Below are positions 1 through 8,401 of a DNA stretch of 64,000 nt, in pieces. Position numbers and translations under genes: made by a program. The stretch covers positions 124,001-188,000 of the forward strand of contig NZ_MSCV01000006.1 of assembly GCF_002005105.1 (NCBI RefSeq). The letters are read 5' to 3'. The notes below the pieces were generated by a model, which was not told the origin of the DNA, made no database searches, and saw nothing but the letters and a program-made list of their open reading frames with translations. This stretch comes from Methylocaldum sp. 14B (lineage in GTDB: Bacteria > Pseudomonadota > Gammaproteobacteria > Methylococcales > Methylococcaceae). How positions within the stretch are numbered: position 1 is the stretch's first letter; each line of letters begins with the position of its first letter.

Positions 1-392
1 ATCGAACCGAGGTTTTCGTCGCCAAAAAAGGCGGCGAAGTCAGCGCCGTGGCGTTCAAGATGCTGGCTACCGGCGGCTATGCCGGCGACCTTACCCTGAT
101 GGTGGGCGTGGACCGCGACGGAAAAATCCTGGGCGTTCGGGTTATCTCGCATGCCGAGACGCCGGGCTTGGGCGATAAGGTCGAAACCTCCAAGTCCGGC
201 TGGATTCTGGGGTTTAACGGCCGATCCCTGAGCAATACGTCCCCGCAAGGCTGGCGGGTCAAAAAGGACGGCGGCGACTTCGACCAATTCGCCGGCGCCA
301 CCATTACGCCGCGGGCGGTGGTCAAGGGCGTCGAAGGCGGGCTCAAATTCTTCGAGCGCCACCGCCAGGAGCTTTTAACGGCAACCGAGTAG
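1..392 (+). CDS. rnfG: RnfG, FMN-binding subunit of the Rnf complex (5' end outside window)
   Basis: The reading frame is open from base 3 to the stop at 392, so only the C-terminal ~129 residues are present. They form an FMN-binding domain and carry the A-G-A-T-I-T motif, the RnfG/NqrC signature in which the threonine of GAT carries covalent FMN. The subunit sits on the membrane and passes electrons within the Rnf ion-pumping complex, which in diazotrophs can drive reverse electron flow to ferredoxin for nitrogenase. rnfE follows after 15 bases, as in standard rnf operons. The position beside nifB suggests a nif-linked Rnf; that role is inferred. Confidence 0.9.
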   Translation, partial: RTEVFVAKKGGEVSAVAFKMLATGGYAGDLTLMVGVDRDGKILGVRVISHAETPGLGDKVETSKSGWILGFNGRSLSNTSPQGWRVKKDGGDFDQFAGATITPRAVVKGVEGGLKFFERHRQELLTATE

Positions 393-407
393 CGGAGGAA
401 AGCCGTC

Positions 408-1097
408 ATGTCCGAATCCTTGAGCAGAATCGCCAAAGAAGGTTTGTGGAGCAACAACATCGTCTTCAGCCAGAGCATCGCTTTGTGCCCGCTCCTGGCG
501 GTCACCGGCACGACCACCAACGGGCTCGGCATGGGGCTCGCCACGACCGCCGTTCTGATGGTATGCAATCTGTTGATTTCTTACGGCCGGCTGCTCATAC
601 CGTCGGAAATCCGAATTCCCGTCTTCGTGGCTCTGATCGCCATGGTCGTCACCCTGGTGGACATGCTGATGAACGCCTGGCTGCATGAATTGCACAAAGT
701 GCTGGGGCTCTTTATTCCGCTGATCGTGACCAACTGCGCCATTCTCGGCCGGGCGGAAGCGTATGCTTCGCGCAAGCCGCCGGTTTACGCCCTGTTCGAC
801 GGGCTCATGATGGGGCTTGGGTTTACGCTGGCTCTGGTCGTCCTGGGCGCGGCTCGGGAAGTTAGCGGCTCGGGAACGCTGTTCGCCAATGCTTCCCTGC
901 TGTTGGGGCAGGGGTTCGCCTGGCTGGAAACCACGCTGATCCCGGAGTATCGCGGATTCCTGCTGATGGCCTTGCCGCCGGGCGGTTTCCTGATGCTGGG
1001 TTTTATTCTTGCCGGAAAAAGATTGCTGGATAAGCGTTTGGCGCGCAGGCCGCTGCGAAACGCGGCGATCGAACAGCCTTTGGCCGAAAACGTCTAA
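408..1097 (+). CDS. rnfE: RnfE, integral membrane subunit of the Rnf complex
   Basis: This 229-residue hydrophobic protein starts at the ATG at 408, behind a GGAGGA ribosome binding site. It has about six membrane segments and the N-terminal S-E-S-L-S-R-I-A-K-E-G-L-W-S-N-N motif typical of RnfE/RsxE, including the conserved asparagines near the membrane entry. RnfE and RnfA together hold the membrane iron-sulfur site of the complex. The C-terminus is basic and cytoplasmic. It lies between rnfG and rnfH with short gaps, so the three are probably one transcript. Length and composition are normal for the family. Confidence 0.93.
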   Translation: MSESLSRIAKEGLWSNNIVFSQSIALCPLLAVTGTTTNGLGMGLATTAVLMVCNLLISYGRLLIPSEIRIPVFVALIAMVVTLVDMLMNAWLHELHKVLGLFIPLIVTNCAILGRAEAYASRKPPVYALFDGLMMGLGFTLALVVLGAAREVSGSGTLFANASLLLGQGFAWLETTLIPEYRGFLLMALPPGGFLMLGFILAGKRLLDKRLARRPLRNAAIEQPLAENV

Positions 1098-1111
1098 TTG
1101 GGTGAAGAGAT

Positions 1112-1396
1112 ATGCACGTCGGTGTATGTTACGCGGAAGCGGATCGCCAGGTATGGATGCGGCTGGAGGTCCCGGACAACAGCGTGGTGGAAGAAGCGAT
1201 CCGCCGCTCGGGCATCTTGGAGTGCTTCCCGGAAATCGATCTGACCAGGCAAAAGGTCGGTATATTCGGCAAGCTGGTGAAGCTGGACAGTCCGATCAAC
1301 GATGGAGACCGCATCGAAATTTACCGTCCCATCACGGCCGATCCGAAAACCGTCAAGCGTCGCCGCACCGCAAGCGATGACGACGATGACGATTGA
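1112..1396 (+). CDS. rnfH: RnfH/UPF0125 ubiquitin-fold protein
   Basis: A 94-residue protein of the RnfH family with a beta-grasp (ubiquitin-like) fold. The family pattern is clear: an early V-x-V-x-Y-A block, the alanine-isoleucine helix V-x-E-A-I-R-R-S-G, then K-V-G-I-F-G-K-L-V and the D-x-D-R-I-E-I-Y-R-P ending. The tail is a run of aspartates. Its biochemical role is unsettled; homologues are commonly encoded at the end of rnf operons or next to a START-domain gene. It lies 14 bases after rnfE and closes the rnf part of the window. Confidence 0.9.
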   Translation: MHVGVCYAEADRQVWMRLEVPDNSVVEEAIRRSGILECFPEIDLTRQKVGIFGKLVKLDSPINDGDRIEIYRPITADPKTVKRRRTASDDDDDD

Positions 1397-1451
1397 GCGC
1401 GCCGCGCTTGGGCTACTTTTTCAATAACAATACAAACGGAGAACTTTCCCC

Positions 1452-1916
1452 GTGAAAGGCGACAGCAAGGTTATCGAATATCTCAACAAAGTCCTCACCA
1501 ACGAATTGACCGCGATCAACCAGTATTTCCTGCACGCGCGGATGTTCAAGAACTGGGGGCTGCATAAACTCAACGAGAAGGAGTACCACGAATCCATCGA
1601 CGAGATGAAGCATGCCGATCAGGTGATCGAACGCGTGCTATTCCTCGAAGGCCTGCCGAACCTCCAGGATTTGGGCAAGCTCAAGGTCGGCGAGCATACC
1701 GTGGAAATGCTGGAATGCGACTTGGCCCTGGAAATGGACGCCATTCCGCTGTTGCGCGAGGCCATCGCCTATTGCGAGCAGGTCAACGATTACGTGAGCC
1801 GTGAACTCCTCGAACACATTCTCGAAAGCGAGGAAGAACATGTCGACTGGCTGGAAACGCAATTGGGTCTGATCGCCAAGATCGGCATCCAGAATTACGA
1901 GCAGTCGATGATGTAA
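1452..1916 (+). CDS. bfr: Bacterioferritin, haem-binding iron storage protein
   Basis: A 154-residue ferritin-fold protein beginning with GTG. All ferroxidase ligands of bacterioferritin fall at their canonical numbers: Glu18, Glu51, His54, Glu94, Glu127 and His130. Met52, the axial haem ligand between subunits, is also present, so this is a haem-type bacterioferritin and not a plain ferritin. It stores iron as a ferric core in the cytoplasm and removes ferrous iron and peroxide. The gene lies between rnf and nifB and ends in a strong terminator, so it is probably its own unit. Iron supply for nitrogenase assembly is an inferred contribution. Confidence 0.96.
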   Translation: MKGDSKVIEYLNKVLTNELTAINQYFLHARMFKNWGLHKLNEKEYHESIDEMKHADQVIERVLFLEGLPNLQDLGKLKVGEHTVEMLECDLALEMDAIPLLREAIAYCEQVNDYVSRELLEHILESEEEHVDWLETQLGLIAKIGIQNYEQSMM

Positions 1917-1944
1917 ACGCTATCGCATGCGAAAGGCGAACTCG

Positions 1945-1969
1945 GGCGGTCGTTGACCGCCTTTTTTTT
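1945..1969 (+). terminator. Rho-independent terminator after bfr
   Basis: A perfect 7-bp stem GGCGGTC/GACCGCC with a 3-base loop is followed at once by eight T residues (1962-1969). It separates the rnf/bfr genes from the nifB promoter. Confidence 0.92.
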
Positions 1970-2008
1970 GTCCGCTTTTAAACAAATTCCCATGAATGTT
2001 GGCTGCTT

Positions 2009-2024
2009 TGTATTTGTCCGGACA
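2009..2024 (+). promoter_or_regulatory. NifA upstream activator site for nifB
   Basis: An exact TGT-N10-ACA match, the NifA binding consensus. Its centre is about 90 bases upstream of the start point predicted from the sigma54 element at 2079-2094, which is a normal enhancer distance. Confidence 0.75.
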
Positions 2025-2078
2025 TTCCCATACCGGCTGGCATGAATCTATCCACTTGAATATAAAGGCGTATATGGA

Positions 2079-2094
2079 TGGTACGCGGATTGCA
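2079..2094 (+). promoter_or_regulatory. Sigma54 (RpoN) promoter of the nifB operon
   Basis: TGGTACG-N4-TTGCA with the invariant GG and GC at exactly 10 bases apart (2080-2081 and 2092-2093). One base differs from the TGGCACG core. Transcription would start near 2105, leaving a leader of about 115 bases before nifB. Confidence 0.82.
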
Positions 2095-2218
2095 CTGTAA
2101 ACCATCGGTACTAGGTTCAACGGATGTTTCGGCTCTGACGGTCAAGCCGCACGATGAGGAAGTGCCGCTATGCCCGCACTGAGACGGAACAGCGCGAATA
2201 GACAGACAGGAGCAAGCC

Positions 2219-3796
2219 ATGCAGACAGTGCAGCATCAATCGGGTGCCGAGGGCGTCGACACGCACGCCGGAGCGGACGTAGACGAAATCATGCAAAAGG
2301 TCGCCGAGCATAAAGGCTGCGGGACCTCGGGAGGATCCGGGAAAGCCAGTTGCGGTTCCGGTGCGGGCGAAAACGACCTGCCGCCCGAAATCTGGGAGAA
2401 GGTCAAAAACCATCCCTGTTACAGCGAGGAGGCCCACCACCATTACGCGCGCATGCACGTGGCGGTGGCTCCGGCCTGCAATATCCAATGCAATTACTGC
2501 AATCGAAAATACGATTGCGCCAATGAAAGCCGTCCGGGCGTGGTGAGCGAGAAACTCACTCCGGAACAGGCCGCGAAGAAGGTTCTGGCGGTGGCGTCCA
2601 CCATTCCCCAGATGACCGTGCTCGGCATCGCCGGTCCCGGCGATCCTCTCGCCAATCCGGAAAAGACCTTCAAAACCTTCGAACTGATAGCCAAAACGGC
2701 GCCGGACATCAAGCTGTGCGTGTCCACCAACGGCCTGGCGCTGCCCGACCACGTGGAGCAGCTTTCCAAGTACAACATCGATCACGTCACCATCACCATC
2801 AACATGATCGACCCGGAAGTCGGGGCCAAGATCTATCCCTGGATCTACTACAAGAAAAAGCGCTATCACGGCGTCGAAGCGGCCAAGATCCTGACCGATC
2901 GGCAATTGCAAGGGCTCGAGATGCTGACCGAGCGCGGCATCCTGTCCAAGATCAATTCGGTGATGATCCCGGGCATCAATGACCAGCACCTGGTCGAAGT
3001 CAACAAAGCCGTCAAATCGCGCGGCGCGTTCCTGCACAACATCATGCCGCTCATCTCGGCGCCCGAGCACGGCACGGTGTTCGGCCTGACCGGTCAGCGC
3101 GGCCCCACGGCCCAGGAGCTCAAGGCGCTGCAGGACAGCTGCGAGGGCGAGATGAACATGATGCGCCACTGCCGCCAGTGCCGAGCCGACGCGGTGGGGC
3201 TGCTGGGCGAGGACCGCAGCGCCGAGTTCACCACCGACAAGATCATGGAAATGGAAGTCAGTTATGACCTCGAATCCCGCAAGGCCTATCAGGCGGCGGT
3301 GGAGAAGGAGCGTGACGCGGTGGTCGCGGCCAAGAAAGCCGAGATGGAATCCCTGGCGGGCGAGCATTCCGACATCAAGATGCTCATCGCCGTGGCCACC
3401 AAGGGGGGCGGCAAGGTCAACGAGCATTTCGGACACGCCAAGGAGTTCCAGGTCTACGAGCTCTCGACCGCGGGCGCCAAATTCGTCGGCCACCGCCGCG
3501 TCGATCTTTACTGCCAGGGCGGCTATGGCGAGGAAGATTCTCTCGCGACCATCATCCGCGCCATCAACGACTGCCACGCGGTATTCGTGGCCAAGATCGG
3601 CGGCTGTCCGAAGAACGATCTGAAGGCGGCCGGCATCGATCCCGTCGATCAATTCGCGGGCGAGTTCATCGAGCAATCCGCGATCGCCTACTTCAAGGAT
3701 TATTTGGACAAGGTGAAAAGCGGCGAAGTCGAGCACGTGGAACGCGGCGACGCGCAAATCCGCCAGGGTGCGCTGACCTCCGCGGAAGCGGCTTAG
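2219..3796 (+). CDS. nifB: NifB, FeMo-cofactor core synthase (radical SAM)
   Basis: A 525-residue two-domain protein. The N-terminal radical SAM domain has the C-x3-C-x2-C cluster motif at Cys87, Cys91 and Cys94, followed by the NifB-type N-R-K-Y-D-C segment. From about residue 390 a NifX/NafY-like domain begins ([10 protein letters not shown]). NifB fuses 4Fe-4S clusters with a SAM-derived carbide to make NifB-co, the precursor of FeMo-co. The ATG at 2219 follows an AGGAG site. It heads the accessory operon behind the NifA/sigma54 promoter. Confidence 0.97.
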   Translation: MQTVQHQSGAEGVDTHAGADVDEIMQKVAEHKGCGTSGGSGKASCGSGAGENDLPPEIWEKVKNHPCYSEEAHHHYARMHVAVAPACNIQCNYCNRKYDCANESRPGVVSEKLTPEQAAKKVLAVASTIPQMTVLGIAGPGDPLANPEKTFKTFELIAKTAPDIKLCVSTNGLALPDHVEQLSKYNIDHVTITINMIDPEVGAKIYPWIYYKKKRYHGVEAAKILTDRQLQGLEMLTERGILSKINSVMIPGINDQHLVEVNKAVKSRGAFLHNIMPLISAPEHGTVFGLTGQRGPTAQELKALQDSCEGEMNMMRHCRQCRADAVGLLGEDRSAEFTTDKIMEMEVSYDLESRKAYQAAVEKERDAVVAAKKAEMESLAGEHSDIKMLIAVATKGGGKVNEHFGHAKEFQVYELSTAGAKFVGHRRVDLYCQGGYGEEDSLATIIRAINDCHAVFVAKIGGCPKNDLKAAGIDPVDQFAGEFIEQSAIAYFKDYLDKVKSGEVEHVERGDAQIRQGALTSAEAA

Positions 3797-3819
3797 AGCT
3801 ACCGTTTTCCGGTATTCAC

Positions 3820-3852
3820 CCGCCTTTCGGGACGGCTAGTCCCGGAAGGCGG
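3820..3852 (+). other. Strong intercistronic hairpin between nifB and the ferredoxin gene
   Basis: Arms of 14 bases (3820-3833 and 3839-3852) pair with a single mismatch around a 5-base loop. There is no T run, so it looks like an RNA stability or processing element rather than a terminator. Confidence 0.6.
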
Positions 3853-3879
3853 CCCCACCACTGACAGAGGAGTAAACAC

Positions 3880-4104
3880 ATGGCCTACAAGATCGTGAAA
3901 GACAACTGCACCGGTTGTTCCGCTTGCGAGCCCGAATGCCCGAACCAGGCGATTTCCGAGACGAAGGACGGTCTTTTCGTCATCGACCCCGCCAAGTGCA
4001 CCGAGTGCATCGGGCATCACGACGAAGCGCAATGCGTCGCCGTCTGCCCCATCGACGACACTTGCATCATCGACGACAACTATCCCCGTTACCAAGCGGC
4101 CTAG
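3880..4104 (+). CDS. fdxN: NifB-associated 2[4Fe-4S] ferredoxin
   Basis: A 74-residue ferredoxin with two cluster motifs: C-x2-C-x2-C-x3-C-P near the N-terminus (Cys11 onward) and a second set interrupted by the E-C-I-G-H-H-D-E insertion before C-x3-C-P. This arrangement is that of the nif-linked ferredoxins encoded directly after nifB, which supply electrons for cofactor synthesis. The ATG at 3880 follows GAGGAG. The gene name follows the common usage for the nifB-linked ferredoxin; the family is sure, the exact name less so. Confidence 0.85.
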   Translation: MAYKIVKDNCTGCSACEPECPNQAISETKDGLFVIDPAKCTECIGHHDEAQCVAVCPIDDTCIIDDNYPRYQAA

Positions 4105-4113
4105 GTGGATACC

Positions 4114-4491
4114 ATGGATCTGACTATTACCCCGACTGCGGAAAAGTTCATCCGGCGCATGGTGCGCTTCGGCGGCGTCGGTGAAGACGCTGGGTTTCGC
4201 CTGTCGGTGAGCCCCGGCGGCTGCTCCGGCCTGGCATCGGAATTCAGCGTGGAAGCCGAGCCCAAGGCGGGCGACGCCGTGGTCGTAGTTAACGGCCTCA
4301 AACTGTTCCTGCCGGCGGAAAGCCGTTTGCTGCTGGAGGGCGTCACCATCGACTTTTCCGAGACGCCGACGTCCAGCGGATTCGTGTTCCACAACCCCAA
4401 TTCGACGGGTTGCGGCACTTGCAGCAGCAGTAGTTCGGCGGGCGCAGCGACGGTGTCGGTGTCCTCCATCCAGGTCAAGAGCAGTCATTGA
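4114..4491 (+). CDS. IscA/HesB-type Fe-S carrier, nif-linked
   Basis: A 125-residue A-type carrier protein. The three cluster cysteines are present: Cys37 in G-G-C-S-G and Cys100/Cys103 in C-G-T-C near the end. Such proteins receive or pass Fe-S clusters; the nif-linked member is often called nifIscA. The ATG at 4114 is chosen because AGGTGG lies just upstream; a GTG at 4105 in the same frame is possible and would add three residues. The serine- and valine-rich tail after the CxxC pair is longer than in IscA. Confidence 0.88.
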   Translation: MDLTITPTAEKFIRRMVRFGGVGEDAGFRLSVSPGGCSGLASEFSVEAEPKAGDAVVVVNGLKLFLPAESRLLLEGVTIDFSETPTSSGFVFHNPNSTGCGTCSSSSSAGAATVSVSSIQVKSSH

Positions 4492-4508
4492 CGGACGGTT
4501 GCGCCGAC

Positions 4509-5081
4509 ATGCAGAACAGTTTCGCGCAAGCACAATCCTCAGAGGCGCCATCGCTCATGCCGGATGCTTCGGACTTCGGACTTGGTATAGATGCCGCCGC
4601 GGCAGCCTGCCTGGGCTCGGGATTGCCCGAAGAGGCCGAGCGGCATCTGCGCCAGGCCGGGCTTAGCTACCACCGGGACGAGGAAGCGCTTGCGCACCTG
4701 CAAGCCGCCTGGCAGGCGGCACCTGGCCACGCCGCCGTGTATATCGGCCTGTACCGGTTCTATTTTTACAAGAACCGGTTGCAGGAGGCCCTGGACGTTG
4801 CCCGCGACTGTCTGAAGAAAGCCGCTCTCGACAACGGCTTGCCGGAAGACTGGCGTGCAGCGAAAGCGACGGACGCCGATTTCGGCAGCTTTGACGCGAT
4901 TCTGCCCCGATTCTTCCTGTTTACCCTTAAGGGTTACGGTTATCTGAATCTGCGATTGGGACAGATTGAGGAAGGGCGGGCCGCCGTCGAGAAACTGGTC
5001 GAACTCGACCCGGGCGACAAGCTCGGCGGCAAGGTGCTGCTGGATGTCCTTGAGAGGCAAGCCAATGGGGACGACGACTGA
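4509..5081 (+). CDS. TPR-fold nif accessory protein of unknown role
   Basis: About 190 residues, with helical repeats of the TPR type (L-Y-R-F-Y-F-Y-K-N-R-L-Q-E-A then L-K-G-Y-G-Y-L-N-L-R-L-G). The start is uncertain: a TTG at 4488 overlaps the previous stop, while the ATG at 4509 is the first ATG. It is clearly paralogous to the protein encoded at 59775-60239, sharing the L-Y-[RK]-F-Y-F-Y-K core and the L-D-x-x-D-x-x-G-G ending. It sits between an IscA-type carrier and an LRV Fe-S protein, so a scaffold role in Fe-S or cofactor assembly is plausible but unproven. Confidence 0.75.
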   Translation: MQNSFAQAQSSEAPSLMPDASDFGLGIDAAAAACLGSGLPEEAERHLRQAGLSYHRDEEALAHLQAAWQAAPGHAAVYIGLYRFYFYKNRLQEALDVARDCLKKAALDNGLPEDWRAAKATDADFGSFDAILPRFFLFTLKGYGYLNLRLGQIEEGRAAVEKLVELDPGDKLGGKVLLDVLERQANGDDD

Positions 5082-5853
5082 AATCGACGAAGCCCGCGAC
5101 TGGCACGGCAATCTGCTGGACTGCTCCGGATGCGAGCGCCTTGCGGAATCGGCGAATGGGCGGTGCCGATTGGGCCACGCTTGCGTGCATGACCGTTACG
5201 CCCGCCGTATCGACCGGTTCTTCCGGTGGAATCCGCATCTCGCCAAGGAGTATCTGGAGCACCCGTATTTCGAGACGCGGGCCGTGGCGGCGAAATACGT
5301 GGAGGTGTTTCAGTTGCCGCGCCTGATCGCGGACCCGGACGAAACCGTGCGGCAGAGCGTAGCGCAGCGCCTGCCGCTTCGCTCCCGGCATCTGAAGGCG
5401 CTCGGCCGGGACCCGCATCGGGAGGTGCGCATCCGGGTGGCGGAACGCCTGGAGCTTAGTGATCTCGCCTCGATGATCGACGATCCCGACTACTACGTCA
5501 GGCAGATCGTAGCCCGGCGTCTTCCGCCGAGCATGCTGGTTCGGATGCTGCACGATCCGGATCGGGAAGTGCGCAAGGTCGTGGCGCGGCGCGCAGGCGC
5601 CGAATGGCTGCACACGATGGCGAAAGACCCGGAACTGGACGTGCGGCTGGAAGCGATTAGACGCATGGATGCCGGTCAACTGAAACATTATCGGGACGAC
5701 CCCGACTGGCGCGTGCGCTACGAGGTCGCCAGCCGGCTGGATCTCGCCGAGCTCGCGCCGATGCGCGGCGATTCCGACGCCACGGTGCGGGACTTGGTCG
5801 AGCAGCGCCTCGCCGGGCGGCACGATGCCGATGTTCTACCGGAAGCTTGTTAA
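5065..5853 (+). CDS. Leucine-rich repeat variant (LRV) protein with N-terminal Fe-S motif
   Basis: 262 residues. The N-terminus has Cys20, Cys23, Cys34 and Cys40, the cysteine set that binds a 4Fe-4S cluster in the Azotobacter vinelandii LRV protein. From about residue 70 come repeats of ~24 residues of the form D-P-D-x-x-V-R-x-x-V-A-x-R-L, the LRV alpha-alpha solenoid. The Azotobacter gene is also nif-linked. Function is unknown; a protein-interaction scaffold is likely. The ATG at 5065 overlaps the upstream gene by 17 bases and has GAGAGG in front, which points to coupled translation. Confidence 0.87.
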   Translation: MGTTTEIDEARDWHGNLLDCSGCERLAESANGRCRLGHACVHDRYARRIDRFFRWNPHLAKEYLEHPYFETRAVAAKYVEVFQLPRLIADPDETVRQSVAQRLPLRSRHLKALGRDPHREVRIRVAERLELSDLASMIDDPDYYVRQIVARRLPPSMLVRMLHDPDREVRKVVARRAGAEWLHTMAKDPELDVRLEAIRRMDAGQLKHYRDDPDWRVRYEVASRLDLAELAPMRGDSDATVRDLVEQRLAGRHDADVLPEAC

Positions 5854-5879
5854 ACCACAATCACTCATCGAGGAGCGAT

Positions 5880-6206
5880 ATGGCTACCACTATTGTACGC
5901 GACAGCGATGTCAACGAATTGAACGATCCGCCGCGCTTCAAGTTCGGCGAAAAGGTGAAGTCGAAAAAGGTGGTCCGGAACGACGGCACGTTTAACGGCC
6001 GCGATATCGGCGAGGTCCTGGTCAAGAAAGGTGAGGTGGGATACATCAAGAGCATCAACACCTTCCTTCAACAGTTTTACATCTACGCCGTGGATTTTCC
6101 GGAACGGGGTTACGCGGTGGGCATGAAGGGCCGCGAAATCGAATCCCTGGACAATCCGCCGCCCCCGAAAACCGTTCCGGTTCCCGAAGGAGGGGAGACG
6201 GCATGA
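5880..6206 (+). CDS. nifZ: NifZ, nitrogenase MoFe protein maturation factor
   Basis: 108 residues. The NifZ core is plain: F-G-E-K-V, then R-N-D-G-T-F, G-E-V-L-V-K-K-G-E-V-G-Y and a Y-A-V-D-F strand. NifZ helps form the second P-cluster of the MoFe protein. The ATG at 5880 is taken because a GAGGAG site lies just before it; an in-frame TTG at 5847 would add 11 unlikely residues. The stop overlaps the start of the next gene as ATGA, so the two are translationally coupled. Confidence 0.92.
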   Translation: MATTIVRDSDVNELNDPPRFKFGEKVKSKKVVRNDGTFNGRDIGEVLVKKGEVGYIKSINTFLQQFYIYAVDFPERGYAVGMKGREIESLDNPPPPKTVPVPEGGETA

Positions 6207-6472
6207 TCGAGCCACGCACACCGATTTATCAATGGGGACAGAAGGTCTGGGCGGAAACGGATCTCTTCAACGACGGCACTTATCCTGATCGCGAGCCGGG
6301 GGCCTTGCTGGTGGCAGCGGGCAGCGAAGGCGAGATCGTGCAGGTGGGATTCCACGAGGAAGCGAAAATTCCCGTGTACCTGGTCGAGTTTCCGAACGGC
6401 TGCGTCGTGGGCTGCTTAGAAGAGGAGCTTCGATCCGACCAAGCCAGAGGGCAGGTGGCCGGGATTCTGTAG
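6203..6472 (+). CDS. Second NifZ-domain protein
   Basis: An 89-residue protein with the same SH3-like NifZ pattern as the gene before it (Y-Q-W-G-Q-K-V, L-F-N-D-G-T-Y, G-A-L-L-V, G-E-I-V-Q-V-G) followed by V-Y-L-V-E-F and a V-V-G-C-L-E-E-E-L ending. It overlaps nifZ by four bases (ATGA). The two are diverged copies, about half alike in the core. A related role in MoFe protein maturation is likely by family and context; the division of labour is unknown. Confidence 0.85.
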   Translation: MIEPRTPIYQWGQKVWAETDLFNDGTYPDREPGALLVAAGSEGEIVQVGFHEEAKIPVYLVEFPNGCVVGCLEEELRSDQARGQVAGIL

Positions 6473-6655
6473 AAGGCATACGCATTGCGCTGGTTCCCGA
6501 CTTCTGGTTGGGAACCGGATCTTTAGGAAGCTCCGGCTTCCTGTGTCGCGAAGCGGGAGCTTCTCGAGGCCGCGTTCCCGAGCGGGAGCTTGGGAACGAG
6601 CGAGAGCGAACGGACGGAACATGGACGGAAAGAGTTGTGCGGAGGTCTTGATCCG

Positions 6656-7015
6656 ATGAACGGCAATCTTGCGGTATCCAATTTGATGTCCGTGTGTCCT
6701 CATCCCAACGAGGTGGATCGGAAGCGTATCGACCGCGCGCTCGGGAAGCGCAAGCGCTACCGCTACGTGACTCCGGTGGTCCGTCCGATCGAGGCCGGAT
6801 ATGAAATCGTCAGCCCGTGCTGCTCGCGGAACATCGATCCCGATGGCGGGGTGATCGATATCGCCCGGCTGGAATTTCAGGATAGTTCGCGGTGCTGGAG
6901 GCTGTACCGCAAGGATCACAAGGCGGGCCTATGGATCGAGCACGGCGAATACCACGCCTTGTCTCAGATTCTCGAACTTTTGAACGAAGACCCGGATAGG
7001 CAGTTCTGGCAATGA
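6656..7015 (+). CDS. DUF3024-type nif-associated protein
   Basis: 119 residues. The pattern R-I-D-R-A-L-x-x-R-x-R-Y-R-Y-V-x-P, then S-P-C-C-S-R-N-I-D-P-D-G-G-V-I-D-I-A and W-R-L-Y-x-x-D-H matches a small family commonly found beside nifS/nifZ in proteobacteria. The adjacent cysteines of S-P-C-C-S could bind metal. Function is not known. The ATG at 6656 follows GGAGG. Its stop overlaps the nifS start (ATGA), so it is coupled to nifS. Confidence 0.75.
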   Translation: MNGNLAVSNLMSVCPHPNEVDRKRIDRALGKRKRYRYVTPVVRPIEAGYEIVSPCCSRNIDPDGGVIDIARLEFQDSSRCWRLYRKDHKAGLWIEHGEYHALSQILELLNEDPDRQFWQ

Positions 7016-8160
7016 GCGACCCAATCATTTATCTGGACAACAACGCCACCACGGCGGTAGCGCCGGAGTGCGCCGACGCGATGGCCCGCTGTCTCAGGGA
7101 GAGTTACGGCAATCCGTCCAGCAAGCACCGGGCCGGCGAAGCGGCCAAGGTCGAGAGCATCGCCGGCCGCGCCAAAGTGGCGGCGCTCCTGGGCGCCACG
7201 CCGCCGGAAATCGTCTTTACCAGCGGCGGCACCGAGGCCAATCACCAGGCTGTTCTGGGAGCGCTCGCCCTGTCGCCGGGGCGGCGCCACATCGTCACCA
7301 GCCGGGTGGAACATCCGTCAACGCTGGCCCTATTGCGCCATCTCGAATCCCAGGGCGTGCGGGTGACCTATTTGCCGGTGGACGGACAGGGGCGGCTCGA
7401 TCTCGGAGAACTCGAACGCGCCCTGACCGAGGATACGGCCCTGGTTTCGCTGATGTGGGCCAATAACGAGACCGGCGTCCTGTTCCCCGTCGAGGAAGCC
7501 GTGGCGATAGCCCAGGCCAGGGGCGCGCTGTTTCATACCGACGCGGTTCAGGCGGTCGGCAAGACGCCCATCGATTTAGCCCGAGTTCCGGTGGATTTCC
7601 TGTCCTTTTCGGGCCACAAGATTCATGCACCCAAAGGCATTGGCGTGCTGTTCGTGCGCAAGGGCCGAAAGCTTCCGCCGCTTTTGTTCGGACACCAGGA
7701 GCGCGGGCGCCGCGGCAGCACCGAGAACGTGCCGGGGATCGTCGCCCTCGGGGTGGCGGCCGAATTGGCCGCAGCCGCTCCGGCAAACTCCGGGTCCCGG
7801 ATCGGGGCTTTGCGCGATCGTCTCGAGGCGGAACTGCTGGCGCGTATTCCCGGTGCCTTCGTTAACGGCGGCGGCGCCGAGCGGGTGGCGAACACCACCA
7901 GCCTGTGCCTGGGAACGATCGAGGCCGAGCCGGTTCTCGACAAGCTCGACCGGGCTGGAATCTGCGCCTCGGCCGGAGCGGCCTGCACCGCCTCCGGAAC
8001 CGAACCCTCGCACGTGTTGACCGCCATGGGCTTGGCCCCGGAAGCCTCGCTGGCCACGATCCGCTTCTCCTTGAGCCGCTATACCACGGCAGAGGAAATC
8101 GACCGGATCATAGCGGTGCTTCCGGAAATCGTCCGAATGTTCGAGGCGGAGGCCGCATGA
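7012..8160 (+). CDS. nifS: NifS, nitrogenase-specific cysteine desulfurase
   Basis: A 382-residue class V aminotransferase-fold enzyme. His101 stacks on PLP, Lys203 in S-G-H-K forms the Schiff base, and Cys325 in A-G-A-A-C-T-A-S-G is the persulfide cysteine; these match A. vinelandii NifS almost number for number. It frees sulfur from cysteine for nitrogenase Fe-S clusters. The start overlaps the preceding gene by four bases. No nifU, its usual scaffold partner, is found in this window. Confidence 0.96.
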   Translation: MSDPIIYLDNNATTAVAPECADAMARCLRESYGNPSSKHRAGEAAKVESIAGRAKVAALLGATPPEIVFTSGGTEANHQAVLGALALSPGRRHIVTSRVEHPSTLALLRHLESQGVRVTYLPVDGQGRLDLGELERALTEDTALVSLMWANNETGVLFPVEEAVAIAQARGALFHTDAVQAVGKTPIDLARVPVDFLSFSGHKIHAPKGIGVLFVRKGRKLPPLLFGHQERGRRGSTENVPGIVALGVAAELAAAAPANSGSRIGALRDRLEAELLARIPGAFVNGGGAERVANTTSLCLGTIEAEPVLDKLDRAGICASAGAACTASGTEPSHVLTAMGLAPEASLATIRFSLSRYTTAEEIDRIIAVLPEIVRMFEAEAA

Positions 8161-8213
8161 CTCCTAAGAGCACCGGCCTTTGTCTCCCCTCACAGCGTGA
8201 GAAAGGGCAAGAC

Positions 8214-8331
8214 GTAGGATGCGCTGAGGTACGAAGCGCCCTTCGACTAGGCTCAGGACAGGCCCTTCGACTGAGCTCAGGACAGGCATCAATCGCGAAC
8301 GATGCGGTTCACTTCGTTCAGCACATCCTAC
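8214..8331. repeat. Dispersed ~90-118 bp repeat, copy 1 (family D)
   Basis: Starts GTAGGATGCGCTGAGGTACG and ends in GTTCAGCACATCCTAC, so the ends are inverted. It has a tandem doubling of a 24-base CCCTTCGACT...CAGGACAGG block. A copy with one such block lies at 25414-25505, and a fragment at 52713-52745. It fills most of the nifS-nifT gap. Confidence 0.8.
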
Positions 8332-8401
8332 TAGCTGGAGGACGTCGCAGATGCCCCGAAACGACAAAACATTGATTTTTTGAAACCAACTGGAGTACCG
8401 C

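Noticed and set aside
6473-6655. Inverted repeats GGGAAC...GTTCCC in the gap before the DUF3024 gene
   Set aside because: Several short GGGAGCTT/GTTCCCGA arms can pair, but no clear unit matching other repeats in the window could be defined.
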